Source of the DNA: Prosthecobacter debontii
GTDB taxonomy: Bacteria > Verrucomicrobiota > Verrucomicrobiia > Verrucomicrobiales > Verrucomicrobiaceae
Assembly: GCF_900167535.1 (NCBI RefSeq)
Contig: NZ_FUYE01000019.1
Span: forward strand, 1 to 64,000
DNA length: 64,000 nt
Reading direction: 5' to 3'
The notes beneath the pieces were generated by a model. That model was not told the DNA's origin. It saw only the letters and a list, made by a program, of their open reading frames with translations, and ran no database searches. The translations under genes were made by a program, and so were the position numbers. Shown here in pieces: positions 17,078 through 25,623 of the stretch; positions within the stretch are counted from its first letter, which is position 1; each line of letters begins with the position of its first letter.

Positions 17078-18439
17078 TCAATTCAGCGACACAGCTCCGA
17101 GGGAGGGAACCACGACTTCATCCCCCTCCTTCAGTTTGGCATCTGGAGCCATTTTGTTCAGCTCACGGATTCTCTCTGGGGTGGTGTTAAAGAGGTTGGA
17201 GACGGTATGGATGTCATCCCCACGCTCCAGGCGGTAGGCCACGATGCCGCGGCGATTGCTGCTGACGGGAGCGGAGACTGGCTTCGGCGCTGGCGCAGAT
17301 TCCGGTGCCGGAGCCACCGTGGCAAGCTGGGGCGCCGGGGTGGGAGCGGGGGCTGGAGAGGTGGCATAGAGCCCCGCTCCAGGCAGAGGCACCGTATCTG
17401 AATCCGCTGGTGGATACACTGGAGCAGGACTGCGTGGGGCGGGAGACGCAGAGCCTCCCGGCACGAGGAGCTTCTGACCTGGAGCGATCAGATTGGCGTC
17501 TTTCAGCTTATTGGCGGCGGCCATGCTGGCGGTGGAGACACCGTAGCCTTTGGCGATGGCCCCCAGGCTTTCCCCAGGTTTCACAATGTGCAGGCGTGCG
17601 CTCATGCTCTGGCGCTCATTGGGCAGCACGGCGGGGGTGGTGCCCACCTTTTGACCGGGGATGACGATACGCTCTCCCACCAGCAGGCGGTCGGGATAAA
17701 CGGAGGGATTAGCCCGAGCCAGCGTGTCCATGGTCAGCCCATGGGTCTGAGCGATCTGGGAAAAGGTATCTCCTGGACGCACGATGTGGGCTCCGCCGGA
17801 GGGCGACTCCTGCAGCAGCGAGATGCCACTGTAGCCAGGGATGATCAGGGACTGCCCCACTGTGATGGTTTCTCCCGAGATACGATTGGCCGCCTTCAGC
17901 TCATTGATGCTGGTATTGTGCCGCTCGGCGATGCGCCACAGCGTATCCCCCGGGCGCACGGTGTAAACACCGCCGTCGGCGTGACTGCTGCCCTGGCCTT
18001 GGCCGCCTTTGCCAAATTCCAGATGGTTTAGCCGCTGATCCTGGCGGGCGTCATTTTTCTCCAGACGCGCCACCTTCGTCTCCAGGCTCACGGGTTTTGA
18101 ACGCGTGCTGGTCGTGGAAGAGGTGTTGCTGGTGGGGGACTTCGGCTTGCTCGGGGTCGAGGTGGGTTTCACCGTCGGCGGCTTGTAGTTCGGCGGCGTG
18201 CCAAACCCGGGCTGGTATTGAGGTGTCGAGTTCAGGGTGGCCTGCCGTGTCGTTCCCGGGGGAACATAGGCGGAGCCAGCCTGGCGATAGTAAGGCTGCT
18301 GGACGGCCCCAGGGGCACCCACGCCAGCACCTGCTGGAGGGTAATTCTGCGCCTGCACCTGCGGAGCGGTCCAGATGGCAAGAGCCGCTAAGAGCCAACG
18401 CGGGTGCTTCGGGAAAAAAACAGCAGGCAGCGCTTTCAT
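17078..18439 (-). CDS. Exported protein with four LysM domains
   Basis: A 453-residue protein with a signal peptide that probably ends near APQVQAQ. A Pro/Ser/Thr-rich and coiled section is followed by three LysM modules, beginning YTVRPGDTLWRIAERHN, HIVRPGDTFSQIAQTHG and HIVKPGESLGAIAKGYG, then a Pro/Ala-rich linker and a fourth more divergent module (YRLERGDDIHTVSNLFN) at the C terminus. LysM binds the glycan backbone of peptidoglycan. There is no attached peptidase or amidase domain, but an amidase gene is divergent from it, so the two may act together in wall remodelling. Confidence 0.88.
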   Translation of the reverse strand: MKALPAVFFPKHPRWLLAALAIWTAPQVQAQNYPPAGAGVGAPGAVQQPYYRQAGSAYVPPGTTRQATLNSTPQYQPGFGTPPNYKPPTVKPTSTPSKPKSPTSNTSSTTSTRSKPVSLETKVARLEKNDARQDQRLNHLEFGKGGQGQGSSHADGGVYTVRPGDTLWRIAERHNTSINELKAANRISGETITVGQSLIIPGYSGISLLQESPSGGAHIVRPGDTFSQIAQTHGLTMDTLARANPSVYPDRLLVGERIVIPGQKVGTTPAVLPNERQSMSARLHIVKPGESLGAIAKGYGVSTASMAAANKLKDANLIAPGQKLLVPGGSASPAPRSPAPVYPPADSDTVPLPGAGLYATSPAPAPTPAPQLATVAPAPESAPAPKPVSAPVSSNRRGIVAYRLERGDDIHTVSNLFNTTPERIRELNKMAPDAKLKEGDEVVVPSLGAVSLN

Positions 18440-18502
18440 GCGCGCATTTTAGTGATTATAATAGTTAAGGCCAAGAGATATTTTAAAATAACGAACAATT
18501 TT

Positions 18503-19363
18503 TTGAAAAAACGTCGGTCCAGCCCTGCCACAGTAAAGGATACCCTCTTCGGGGAATATCTGCGCGGGACGCTGTCTTACCTGGCCCTCGGGGCGGTTTT
18601 TCTGACATTGGGCTGGCTTTCCGATCGCCTGGAGGCCGTCCCAGGGATTCAACTCAACCCCTGGCAGATGGACGCTCCGCTCATCGTGGTGGATGCGGGG
18701 CATGGGGGGCATGATGGCGGTGCTGTTGCCGGAGGGGCGCTGGAGAAGGAACTGGCCCTGAAGCTGGCCCTGGACCTACGCGGCCAACTGCTCGCCCATG
18801 GGATGCGTGTGAAAATGACCCGTGAGAGTGATGTCTTTCTCCCCCTGGAGGGGCGGGCCGCCATCGCCAACGATCTCCAAGCCGACGCCTTCATCAGCCT
18901 TCACCTCAATACCAGTGCCAATCCCGACGTCAGCGGCATCGAGACCTATTTCACGGAGCATAAGACACTGGCGGCTCAGCGCGCCCTCCAAGCCCGGTGG
19001 AAGCTGACCTCCAGCGCGGTGAAGGATCTGCGCGGACGCTGGTTGGCGGCCTCCATCCAGCAGCAGCTCTGCACGCTCACCCAGGCGGTGGACCGGGGCA
19101 TCAAGGAGCGGAACTATGCGGTGGTCACCCGCACCCAGGTGCCAGCCGTGCTGGTGGAGTGCGGCTTCCTTACCCATCCCGATGAAGCGGCGAAACTGAA
19201 GCAAGCGGACTATCAGAAGCAGCTCATCCAGGGCATCAGCACAGGCTTGAGGCACTTCCTCCAGGCGCGTCAAAACCAGCCTGGCAAGGGGATCGAGGCC
19301 CTGAGTGATCCGGCTTTGGCCGCCACTCAAGAGGAAGCGGGCGCAGAAACCACTGCTCCTTAG
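18503..19363 (+). CDS. N-acetylmuramoyl-L-alanine amidase (Amidase_3)
   Basis: A zinc amidase that removes stem peptides from peptidoglycan. Zinc ligands are visible in VVDAGHGGHDGGAVAGG, a Glu in PLEGRAAIAN and a His in AFISLHLNTS; the catalytic Glu is in PAVLVECGFLTHPDEA. A hydrophobic segment TLSYLALGAVFLTLGWL acts as a signal anchor. The start is uncertain: a GTG at 18404 would overlap the divergent LysM gene by 36 bp, so the in-frame TTG at 18503 is chosen, although no good ribosome site is visible. The short C-terminal tail is Ala/Glu-rich. Confidence 0.85.
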   Translation: MKKRRSSPATVKDTLFGEYLRGTLSYLALGAVFLTLGWLSDRLEAVPGIQLNPWQMDAPLIVVDAGHGGHDGGAVAGGALEKELALKLALDLRGQLLAHGMRVKMTRESDVFLPLEGRAAIANDLQADAFISLHLNTSANPDVSGIETYFTEHKTLAAQRALQARWKLTSSAVKDLRGRWLAASIQQQLCTLTQAVDRGIKERNYAVVTRTQVPAVLVECGFLTHPDEAAKLKQADYQKQLIQGISTGLRHFLQARQNQPGKGIEALSDPALAATQEEAGAETTAP

Positions 19364-19434
19364 CACCAAGCCGACACCGAGGCTGGCAGTCTTAATGCTT
19401 CATGCTATAAACCTCCGGCTTTCTTTTGATTCCC

Positions 19435-20184
19435 ATGCTTTCCCTCACTGCCCGTAGCCTATTTTGGACCTTGGTCCTGCTAACGGCGGCTGCGCTAGCT
19501 TTATATTTCACCTTCAGCACGGTGCATTACCGGTGGAATTGGGAAAGTGTCTGGACCTATCGCTATCAATTCGCATGGGGCTGGCTGACCACTATGGCTA
19601 TTTCAGTGGTAGCCATGGTTTTAAGCGTGCTCGTAGGATTCGCCCTGATGTTGAGTCGGCGCAGTCCTATTTTGCCACTTCGCCTCTTCGCCACTGGCGT
19701 GGTCGAGTTACTCAGAGGCTCTCCCCTCCTGGTGCAACTCCTCATCGGCTACTACATCATCGCCACGGCGCTCCAGGTGAATGACAAGCTGCTGGTGGGC
19801 ACCCTGCTGCTGGGGCTGTTTGAAGGGGCTTATCTTTCCGAGATCTTTCGCGGAGCCGTAGAGAGCATCGGCGCTACCCAGCGTGAGGCGGCCCGGGCCG
19901 TGGGTTTCAACACGGTGCAGACCTACCGCTATGTTATCATCCCCCAGGCCGTGCGGCGCGCTCTACCGGGGACCACAGGGCAGCTCGTCTCCCTCATCAA
20001 GGACTCTTCGCTGCTCTCCGTCATCGCCATTGAGGAACTGGTGCAAAAGGTCCGCATTTTGAACAGCAGCAGCTACACCGCGCTCGAAGGTTACCTGCCC
20101 TTGGCTGCCGCCTATCTCATCGTTACACTGCCCCTTTCCTGGTATGCCGGGCGCTTGGAAAGGAGGTTCGCCTATGAAACTTGA
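19435..20184 (+). CDS. Polar amino acid ABC transporter permease (HisM type)
   Basis: A 249-residue inner membrane permease. The EAA loop that docks the ATPase is seen as EAARAVGFNTVQTYRYVIIP, and VVELLRGSPLLVQL is the family signature near the middle. The first in-frame start is a TTG at 19426; the ATG at 19435 is preferred. The ATPase gene overlaps its last 11 bp. No substrate-binding protein gene is adjacent, so the substrate (probably a polar amino acid) is unknown. Confidence 0.9.
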   Translation: MLSLTARSLFWTLVLLTAAALALYFTFSTVHYRWNWESVWTYRYQFAWGWLTTMAISVVAMVLSVLVGFALMLSRRSPILPLRLFATGVVELLRGSPLLVQLLIGYYIIATALQVNDKLLVGTLLLGLFEGAYLSEIFRGAVESIGATQREAARAVGFNTVQTYRYVIIPQAVRRALPGTTGQLVSLIKDSSLLSVIAIEELVQKVRILNSSSYTALEGYLPLAAAYLIVTLPLSWYAGRLERRFAYET

Positions 20185-20911
20185 AACTCTGAACGTGGTG
20201 AAACGCTATGGCAGCTTCGCCGCGCTGGATGGCGCTAGTTTCAAGACCGGTGATGATGCCCGTGTCGTGGTGTTGCTCGGTCCCAGCGGCGGGGGAAAAT
20301 CCACCCTCCTGCGTGTGCTCGGCGGCCTGCTCATCCCTGACTCCGGGGACGTGCGGGTCAATGACCAAGCCTTACCTCACGACCCGGCTGGCGCTCTCGG
20401 CACCCTACGGCAAAACGGCTTCGTCTTCCAGGGCTACAATCTCTTTCCACATCTGACCGCACAGCAAAATGTGGCCCTACCGCTCACCGTCGTGCACGGA
20501 TTCACAACGGCTGCCGCCCAAGACCGCGCCCACGAGTTGCTGACGCGTCTGGGCCTCGCCGACCATGCGCACAAGCGCCCAGCCGAACTCTCCGGCGGGC
20601 AGCAGCAGCGGGCCGCAATCGCGCGCGCGCTGGCTTCCCGACCTCGCCTCCTCCTGCTGGATGAGCCCACCTCCGCTCTGGACCCGGTGATGACAGGGGA
20701 GGTGCTGGATGTCATCCGCGAACTGGCCCAGGATGGCCAACAGATCGTTCTGGCCACGCACGAAGTCAGCTTTGCCAAACAGGTGGCTGACTGGGTGGTC
20801 TTCCTCGCAGAAGGAAAAATCCTCGAATCTCGACCAGCAATTAAGTTTTTTACTGATCCATTGTCATCTTTCGCGAAGGACTATTTGACGGCGATCTTAA
20901 AATATCGTTGA
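20174..20911 (+). CDS. Amino acid ABC transporter ATP-binding protein
   Basis: A 245-residue ATPase subunit (GlnQ/HisP type). It shows Walker A GPSGGGKSTLL, Q-loop FVFQGYNLFPHLT, signature LSGGQQQR, Walker B LLLLDEPTSALDP and the H-loop ATHE. The ATG at 20174 follows AGGAGG at 20161-20166, which lies inside the permease gene; this fixes the start and implies translational coupling. Confidence 0.93.
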   Translation: MKLETLNVVKRYGSFAALDGASFKTGDDARVVVLLGPSGGGKSTLLRVLGGLLIPDSGDVRVNDQALPHDPAGALGTLRQNGFVFQGYNLFPHLTAQQNVALPLTVVHGFTTAAAQDRAHELLTRLGLADHAHKRPAELSGGQQQRAAIARALASRPRLLLLDEPTSALDPVMTGEVLDVIRELAQDGQQIVLATHEVSFAKQVADWVVFLAEGKILESRPAIKFFTDPLSSFAKDYLTAILKYR

Positions 20912-21078
20912 ATCCGCCAGTCACATTGGCCCGGACTAAGCTGCATCCGATGATGAAGCTCAGTTCAAAAAAATTATAAACTTGGTAACTGCTTTCTAAA
21001 AACAGAGTAGCGCCTCTGTAAACACCCCCAAATGCGGGAATTCCTGTTGCTAAGATTCACATTCATTATAAAATCCAT

Positions 21079-21795
21079 ATGATGCTAAATCTTCCAGAAC
21101 CTCAGACCGGTCTTAGTGTCTCCCCCTGGATGGATGCACGGCCCAAAGGCCCCTTCCACCTTAGCGCTTTCCTGGCGGATGCCGCCGAGCGCACGCCGGA
21201 AACCACCCTCACGGTGGACGGCATGGAACTCACCTACGAGCAAGCCTGGATGAACGTCCTGCGCATCGCGACTTGGCTTCAGCAGAACGGTGTAAATCGT
21301 GGCGACAAAGTCGTCACCGTTCTGCGTCACAGCCCGGATTTGCAATTGATCACCCTCGCTGTGGCTCACATTGGCGCTGTGATCTCCGTAATCTCCCCGC
21401 AGATTCGTCAGCCCGCTTTCCAAGAGATCCTGGAAGAAGCTGAGCCGGTGTGCATTTTCCTCGAGCGCACAAGCCGCCATCTCAAAGCTGTGGCGGACAA
21501 CATCCTCACCGTCTGGCTGGGCGAAGGCCTCAACGGCGGTAACTGGGATGAGGCTGACTTCAGTGAAGTGATGGAAACTCGTCCTGCCTGGGGCATGCGT
21601 TTCCCAGGTAAGTCTGAAGATCCTGCCTTCCTGGTGTTTTCTGACCGAGCCAACGAAGGCCATCAGCGCGGTGTGCTCCTCTCTCACGATAAAGTGCGCA
21701 GCATCCTCTCCCATCAGACCACGCCGAGCCGAGACATCCTCTCCGTCTTTGAAAGCGCCATGGATGAGATTGAGGCCCTGCCTGCAGCCGCGTAA
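21079..21795 (+). CDS. AMP-binding family N-terminal fragment, stand-alone
   Basis: A 238-residue protein matching only the first part of acyl-CoA synthetase/adenylation enzymes: ETTLTVDGMELTYEQAWMN, then NRGDKVVTVLRHSPDL and LAVAHIGAVISVISPQI. Where the adenylation P-loop (YTSGTTGxPKGV) is expected it has VFSDRANEGHQRGVLLSH, so the Ser/Thr/Gly loop is gone but the following GV--SH survives. The protein ends about 50 residues later with its own stop; the AMP- and acyl-binding core and C-terminal lid are absent. No frameshifted remainder is seen downstream. It may be a decayed gene or a small protein with a new role. A hairpin at 21830 follows. Confidence 0.7.
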   Translation: MMLNLPEPQTGLSVSPWMDARPKGPFHLSAFLADAAERTPETTLTVDGMELTYEQAWMNVLRIATWLQQNGVNRGDKVVTVLRHSPDLQLITLAVAHIGAVISVISPQIRQPAFQEILEEAEPVCIFLERTSRHLKAVADNILTVWLGEGLNGGNWDEADFSEVMETRPAWGMRFPGKSEDPAFLVFSDRANEGHQRGVLLSHDKVRSILSHQTTPSRDILSVFESAMDEIEALPAAA

Positions 21796-21829
21796 CATCG
21801 TCCGCCTCACTATTCGAGGCTCCTTTAAT

Positions 21830-21863
21830 CGCCCAAGCTTCCACTCGTGAGGCTTGGGCGTTT
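21830..21863 (+). terminator. Putative intrinsic terminator
   Basis: CGCCCAAGC and GCTTGGGCG pair across a loop of about 13 bases and are followed by a short TTT run. It lies 35 bp after the stop of the AMP-binding fragment. The T-run is weak. Confidence 0.55.
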
Positions 21864-21890
21864 GCTTGGCGAGGATAAGGGAGGTTTCAA

Positions 21891-21927
21891 AAAGTTGCAA
21901 AGTTGCCACCCTATACACGGCAACTTT
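21891..21927. repeat. Palindromic repeat 1, type A (one right half-arm missing)
   Basis: Left arm AAAGTTGCAAAGTTGCC has two GTTGC units, while the right arm has only one GGCAACTTTT. A 9 bp stem forms (AAAGTTGCC with GGCAACTTT) around a loop containing CCTATA. It is the most degenerate type A copy. GTTAGGCAAA follows about 35 bp later, as it does after repeat 6. Confidence 0.75.
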
Positions 21928-21988
21928 TCGGGCTTTTACCGTTCACCGTTGAAATACAACCTGTTAGGCAAAATGACGCATACCAGGG

Positions 21989-22037
21989 AAAATGTTTCCA
22001 TGTTTCCACCCCTAGACATGGAAACTTGGAAACATTT
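21989..22037. repeat. Palindromic repeat 2, type B
   Basis: Left arm AAATGTTTCCATGTTTCCA pairs with the right arm TGGAAACTTGGAAACATTT with a single mismatch around a loop ACCCCTAGAC. The layout is that of type A (two GTTxCC units then two GGxAAC units), but T replaces G and A replaces C at paired positions. Confidence 0.85.
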
Positions 22038-22085
22038 CAGGGCTGGCTTCTGATCGAATTTTTACGCTCCGTTAACACCCCATCG

Positions 22086-22133
22086 CAAAGTTGCCGAGTT
22101 GCCATAGCTAAGCACGGCAACTCGGCAACTTTG
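22086..22133. repeat. Palindromic repeat 3, type A
   Basis: Arms CAAAGTTGCCGAGTTGCC and GGCAACTCGGCAACTTTG are perfect 18-base complements around loop ATAGCTAAGCAC. The spacer between units is GAG/CTC here instead of AAG/CTT in repeat 4, another paired change. Confidence 0.88.
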
Positions 22134-22369
22134 AGTCCTCATCACTGTCTGGTGAGAGCTCGTGGACGTATTCGAACAACCCTGCGTAGGCCTTAGCGAA
22201 TATATGTGTCATTATGTCACTATTAAACGCTAAAGAGGGTATGAATGATATGAAGAGATACCCACAATCACATCATTTGTTAGCTATCATTGAATGTAAG
22301 GTGCTGGCACTTGGAGAGCCAGACAACCTCATTCAATCCTTCTGATCGACGACCGCTGAAGGGAGATCG

Positions 22370-22417
22370 AAAAGTTGCCAAGTTGCCGTGCTTAGCTACG
22401 GCAACTTGGCAACTTTT
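22370..22417. repeat. Palindromic repeat 4, type A
   Basis: Arms AAAAGTTGCCAAGTTGCCGT and ACGGCAACTTGGCAACTTTT are perfect 20-base complements around an 8-base loop GCTTAGCT. A T follows the right arm, giving five T in a row. This is the longest perfect stem of the set. Confidence 0.9.
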
Positions 22418-22496
22418 TCACACGTCTATCGAGGGGCGTTGAGACGGTGGGTTATCCACTCCACGAAGGTCAATCAGGTCCTCCATGACCGTGAAG

Positions 22497-22535
22497 AAAT
22501 GTTTCCATCCCTAGACATGGAAACTTGGAAACATT
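22497..22535. repeat. Palindromic repeat 5, type B (one left half-arm missing)
   Basis: The left arm has a single unit AAATGTTTCCA and the right arm has two, TGGAAACTTGGAAACATT. The loop TCCCTAGACA is nearly identical to that of repeat 2, so the two type B copies share descent. Confidence 0.8.
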
Positions 22536-22588
22536 GACATGCCGAAATCCCGAGCTGGCTTTCAGACAAGCTTGAGGCATCTCCTGAC

Positions 22589-22633
22589 AAAGTTGCAAAG
22601 TTGCCGTGTATAGCTGGGCAACTTTGCAACTTT
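22589..22633. repeat. Palindromic repeat 6, type A
   Basis: Arms AAAGTTGCAAAGTTGCC and GGCAACTTTGCAACTTT are perfect 17-base complements around loop GTGTATAGCTG. The first unit is GTTGCA with TGCAAC opposite, a paired change relative to GTTGCC/GGCAAC. GTTAGGCAAA follows about 35 bp later. Confidence 0.88.
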
Positions 22634-22887
22634 TCAGATCGAGCCCATCTCCATCGAAACACATCCGGTTAGGCAAACTGAAACAAGGCATCGACAGCTT
22701 CACACAAATCGGGTCTCGATCAGCACCCACGGGCTTGTTTTGATTTCAGGTGTCTCGCCGGGATTTCGTGCCTTCTCGCGTTAAACCCATCTCATAGGAT
22801 CGGGCGAGCTCACCACGGAACCCCGCTTTTGTAGAACAAGGCTGATCTGCGCTCGCGTGGGGCTTTATAAGCCAGAGCGCCTAAAAA

Positions 22888-22962
22888 TGGTGCACGGAGA
22901 GGGATTCGAACCCCCGACCAACTCGGTGTAAACGAGCCGCTCTACCACTGAGCTATCCATGC
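22888..22962 (-). tRNA. tRNA-Val (TAC anticodon)
   Basis: On the minus strand a full cloverleaf folds: acceptor GCATGGA pairs with TCCGTGC (one G-T pair), the D arm is GCTCAGTGGTAGAGC, the anticodon stem GCTCG/CGAGT holds loop TTTACAC, and the T arm has GGTTCGAATCC. Anticodon TAC reads GUA and other Val codons. The 3' CCA is encoded. Confidence 0.95.
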
Positions 22963-23067
22963 ATCTGGAGTCCTGGATATTTCGAGAAGGATCGGCCTCA
23001 TGCAAGGGAAGATTTCATCTGGGCATCAAGTTAATGCCCGTCCTTGACGGATCAGATGCCCATGGAA

Positions 23068-24048
23068 TCACATGCCGATGTCGCCCTCAGCGAGCACGGT
23101 GTGCTTACGCACGTGCTGGAAAGCGGGTGGCAGCAGGAAATAGTGGCAGACCTCTTCCTGCCTGCGGAGCAGGGCGGGCATGCCAAAGAACGCAGGCTCT
23201 TGCTCGAAGTCTGCAATGGTGAGCAAACGCCCATGGTCGTAGGGGAGTAAGCCCGGATCTTGGGTGACCGCCCCGATCAGGGCCAGCAGCTCATGGCTCT
23301 CCTCACGCGTGGTGAAGGTCTCCACCACGTCCCAGGCAGGCAGCCCTTTGCGACGACGTGGGGTGATGAATACAAAGGAACTCAGGGTGCCTTGAGCATC
23401 CACCACCCCAACGAAGTGGTGCTTTCTCACGGGAGAGGCTTGATACCACTTTAAAGAGTCCAAGGAGACCCACTTCTCCAGTCGTTCCGCATCGCGATAA
23501 GGCCGAGCGAGTTGATGCACCTCGGTCAAGTCCTTGATGACACGGAGGCTGGGGTCCAGTGAGGGCCAGCTCTGCAAGCCATTGAAGCAGGCCAGTTTTC
23601 CCAGGGCGAGATAATGGCAGGTGATCTGAGTTTCCGCACGGGCACCCAGTTTGAGCAATGCCTCACGGATACGGGGCAGCGGAGTGGAGTGAACGATGAG
23701 GTATTCTTTCATCAGTTCCCGCTGAGCGAGAAACATCTCTGCGGCGATCCGGGGGTAATCCTCATGCACCCGGAAGCTGGTGGCATAGCCGCCCTGCACA
23801 GGCTGCCCCTGCCACGCAAAGAGGGCCGGGATGCCCCCTGCAAAGCCGATGACTTCCCCCTCCTTCAGCGCCACGTAACCCAGGTGAGACTGGGGGCTGC
23901 GGACAGGATTCTCATCCCACCAGTGGGTGAAGCGCTGCCGCCAGAGTTTCACTGGCACATCAGGCCAGCCTTGATGCAGAAATTCCGCCAAGGCTTCACG
24001 CGCAACGACGCCGTCTTGGTAAGGAATGATCTCAGGGCAAGCGCTCAT
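23068..24048 (-). CDS. GNAT-like acyltransferase
   Basis: A 326-residue protein. The first half fits a GNAT acetyltransferase fold: LGYVALKEGEVIGFAGGIPA is the central strand pair, then GGYATSFRVHEDYPRIAAEMF would cover the CoA-binding turn and helix, although the classic RxxGxG loop is not seen. The second half contains SSFVFITPRRRKGLPAWDVV, perhaps a second GNAT-like unit. The start is uncertain; ATG at 24048 is preferred to the TTG at 24102. It is the last protein gene of a minus-strand run and lies 77 bp downstream of the DUF1501 gene. The substrate is unknown. Confidence 0.55.
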   Translation of the reverse strand: MSACPEIIPYQDGVVAREALAEFLHQGWPDVPVKLWRQRFTHWWDENPVRSPQSHLGYVALKEGEVIGFAGGIPALFAWQGQPVQGGYATSFRVHEDYPRIAAEMFLAQRELMKEYLIVHSTPLPRIREALLKLGARAETQITCHYLALGKLACFNGLQSWPSLDPSLRVIKDLTEVHQLARPYRDAERLEKWVSLDSLKWYQASPVRKHHFVGVVDAQGTLSSFVFITPRRRKGLPAWDVVETFTTREESHELLALIGAVTQDPGLLPYDHGRLLTIADFEQEPAFFGMPALLRRQEEVCHYFLLPPAFQHVRKHTVLAEGDIGM

Positions 24049-24124
24049 CAAGGTGAACTTAGCCTCCCCGATAAAGCCGAAGACATGAAAATCCAACAAC
24101 AAACAAAAATCTTACATTGGAGCC

Positions 24125-25552
24125 TCAGGCGAGGATGGGTCGCACGACCTCTCCATGCACATCGGTGAGCCGAAAATCCCGCCCCTGATAGCGGAAGGTA
24201 AGTCGCTCATGATCCAGCCCCATCAGATGCAGCAGCGTGGCATTGAGATCATGCACATGCACGCCATTCTCCACCACATTGAAGCCCATCTCATCGGTGC
24301 GGCCGTAAGTGACGCCTGCCTTCACGCCTCCTCCGGCGAGCCACATGGTGTAGGCGTCTTTGTGGTGGTCTCGTCCTGCGGCGGTTTGTTTCCCCTCCCC
24401 ATCCGCGCCCTGACGGAGTGGCGTGCGGCCAAATTCACTGCCCCAGACCACCAAGGTTTCATCCAGCAGGCCACGCTGCTTGAGATCACGCACCAGCGCG
24501 GCCATGGCCTGATCCACATCCTTGGCCTTAGCAGGCAAGCGTTTATCCAGCCCGCCATGATGATCCCAGTCAGAATCATAGAGCTGGACCATGCGCACAC
24601 CGCGCTCCACCAGTCTGCGGGCTAACAAACAATTGTTGGCAAAGGATTGTTGCCCGGGCTTCGCGCCATACATGTCCAGCGTGGCAGCGTTTTCCTGAGA
24701 GATGTCCATCAGTTCAGGCACGCTGGCCTGCATGCGATACGCCATCTCATACTGACTGATGCGGGTGGCGATCTCGGGATCACCCACCAGACCGAGCTGG
24801 CGCTCATTCAGCGCCCGCACCGCATCCAGCACCTGCCGGCGATCCTGTGCCGAGTGTCCCTTGGGATTGTTTAAAAACAACACTGGCTCGCCACTGCTGC
24901 GGAACTGCACACCCTGATACACGCTGGGCAGGAAGCCGGTGCTCCACAGCGCTGTGCCAGCACCTCCGGGCGGCCCCGAGAGCAAGACCACATAGGCGGG
25001 CATATCGCGATTCCCACTGCCCAGACCATACGTCACCCAGGAGCCTAAGCTGGGGCGTCCACCCTGGCCGAAGCCAGTATGCAGAAACATCTGTGCAGGA
25101 GCATGGTTGATCTCATTCGTATGCATGCCCTTCAGCACACAAATCTCATCAGCTACGGTGGCCAGATGAGGCAGTAGCTCAGACATCTCCTGCCCGCTCT
25201 GACCATGCTTTTTAAACTGATAGGTGGAGCCCGCGAGCGTCATCTCTCCGCCGATGAAGGCAAAGCGCTTTCCCTTCAGCAGTTCCTCTGGGCACTTTTG
25301 CCCGTCATGCTTCTGCAGCACCGGCTTGTAGTCGAACAAGTCCAGCTGTGAAGGTGCCCCGATCATGTGCAGGTAGATCACCTGCTTGGCCTTCGGGGCA
25401 AAGTGGGGGGCCGCAGCCGCCAGCTTCTCCATGGGAGACTGCGCGGGCAGATCACGGGCCAGCAGCGAGCCCAGTGCGGCGGAGCCCAGAGTCAGACCGC
25501 TCTGGGTGAAAAAGTGCCTGCGTGACACATGGAGGAAGTCAGGCTTCATCAT
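24125..25552 (-). CDS. DUF1501 protein with Tat signal
   Basis: A 475-residue exported protein. The N terminus [20 protein letters not shown] is a twin-arginine-type signal. DUF1501 proteins belong to the alkaline phosphatase/sulfatase fold; here [24 protein letters not shown] and [21 protein letters not shown] are the usual marks, and the His residues would bind metal. In Verrucomicrobiota and Planctomycetota the gene normally sits next to a DUF1549/DUF1553 cytochrome-type gene; none is here. A GNAT-like gene follows 76 bp downstream and the unknown membrane protein precedes it by 71 bp. Confidence 0.92.
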   Translation of the reverse strand: MMKPDFLHVSRRHFFTQSGLTLGSAALGSLLARDLPAQSPMEKLAAAAPHFAPKAKQVIYLHMIGAPSQLDLFDYKPVLQKHDGQKCPEELLKGKRFAFIGGEMTLAGSTYQFKKHGQSGQEMSELLPHLATVADEICVLKGMHTNEINHAPAQMFLHTGFGQGGRPSLGSWVTYGLGSGNRDMPAYVVLLSGPPGGAGTALWSTGFLPSVYQGVQFRSSGEPVLFLNNPKGHSAQDRRQVLDAVRALNERQLGLVGDPEIATRISQYEMAYRMQASVPELMDISQENAATLDMYGAKPGQQSFANNCLLARRLVERGVRMVQLYDSDWDHHGGLDKRLPAKAKDVDQAMAALVRDLKQRGLLDETLVVWGSEFGRTPLRQGADGEGKQTAAGRDHHKDAYTMWLAGGGVKAGVTYGRTDEMGFNVVENGVHVHDLNATLLHLMGLDHERLTFRYQGRDFRLTDVHGEVVRPILA

Positions 25553-25623
25553 ACCCCTATAACGCCACCTTCCGCCGGGCGGCTTTCAGGCGAAAACCGC
25601 AGTCGCCTTGTCTGATCCCGCCT

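Larger units (their letters stand above)
21864..22887. other. Gene-free stretch of about 1 kb with six palindromes
   Basis: No reading frame here has a family match, and frames found are short and cross the palindromes. The stretch is less GC-rich than its flanks. Its main content is six long inverted repeats of two related types (listed separately). Between the third and fourth lies about 236 bp that is AT-rich with nothing recognisable, and after the sixth about 250 bp up to the tRNA gene. It could be an intergenic repeat island or encode structured RNAs; I cannot tell. Confidence 0.7.

Noticed and set aside
21864-22887. A CRISPR array, because of spaced repeats.
   Set aside because: The repeats are long palindromes of two types, not identical direct repeats, spacers vary from about 48 to 236 bp, and no cas gene is present.
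22888-22962. An att site for a genomic island at the tRNA gene.
   Set aside because: No integrase gene and no direct copy of the tRNA 3' end was seen near it.
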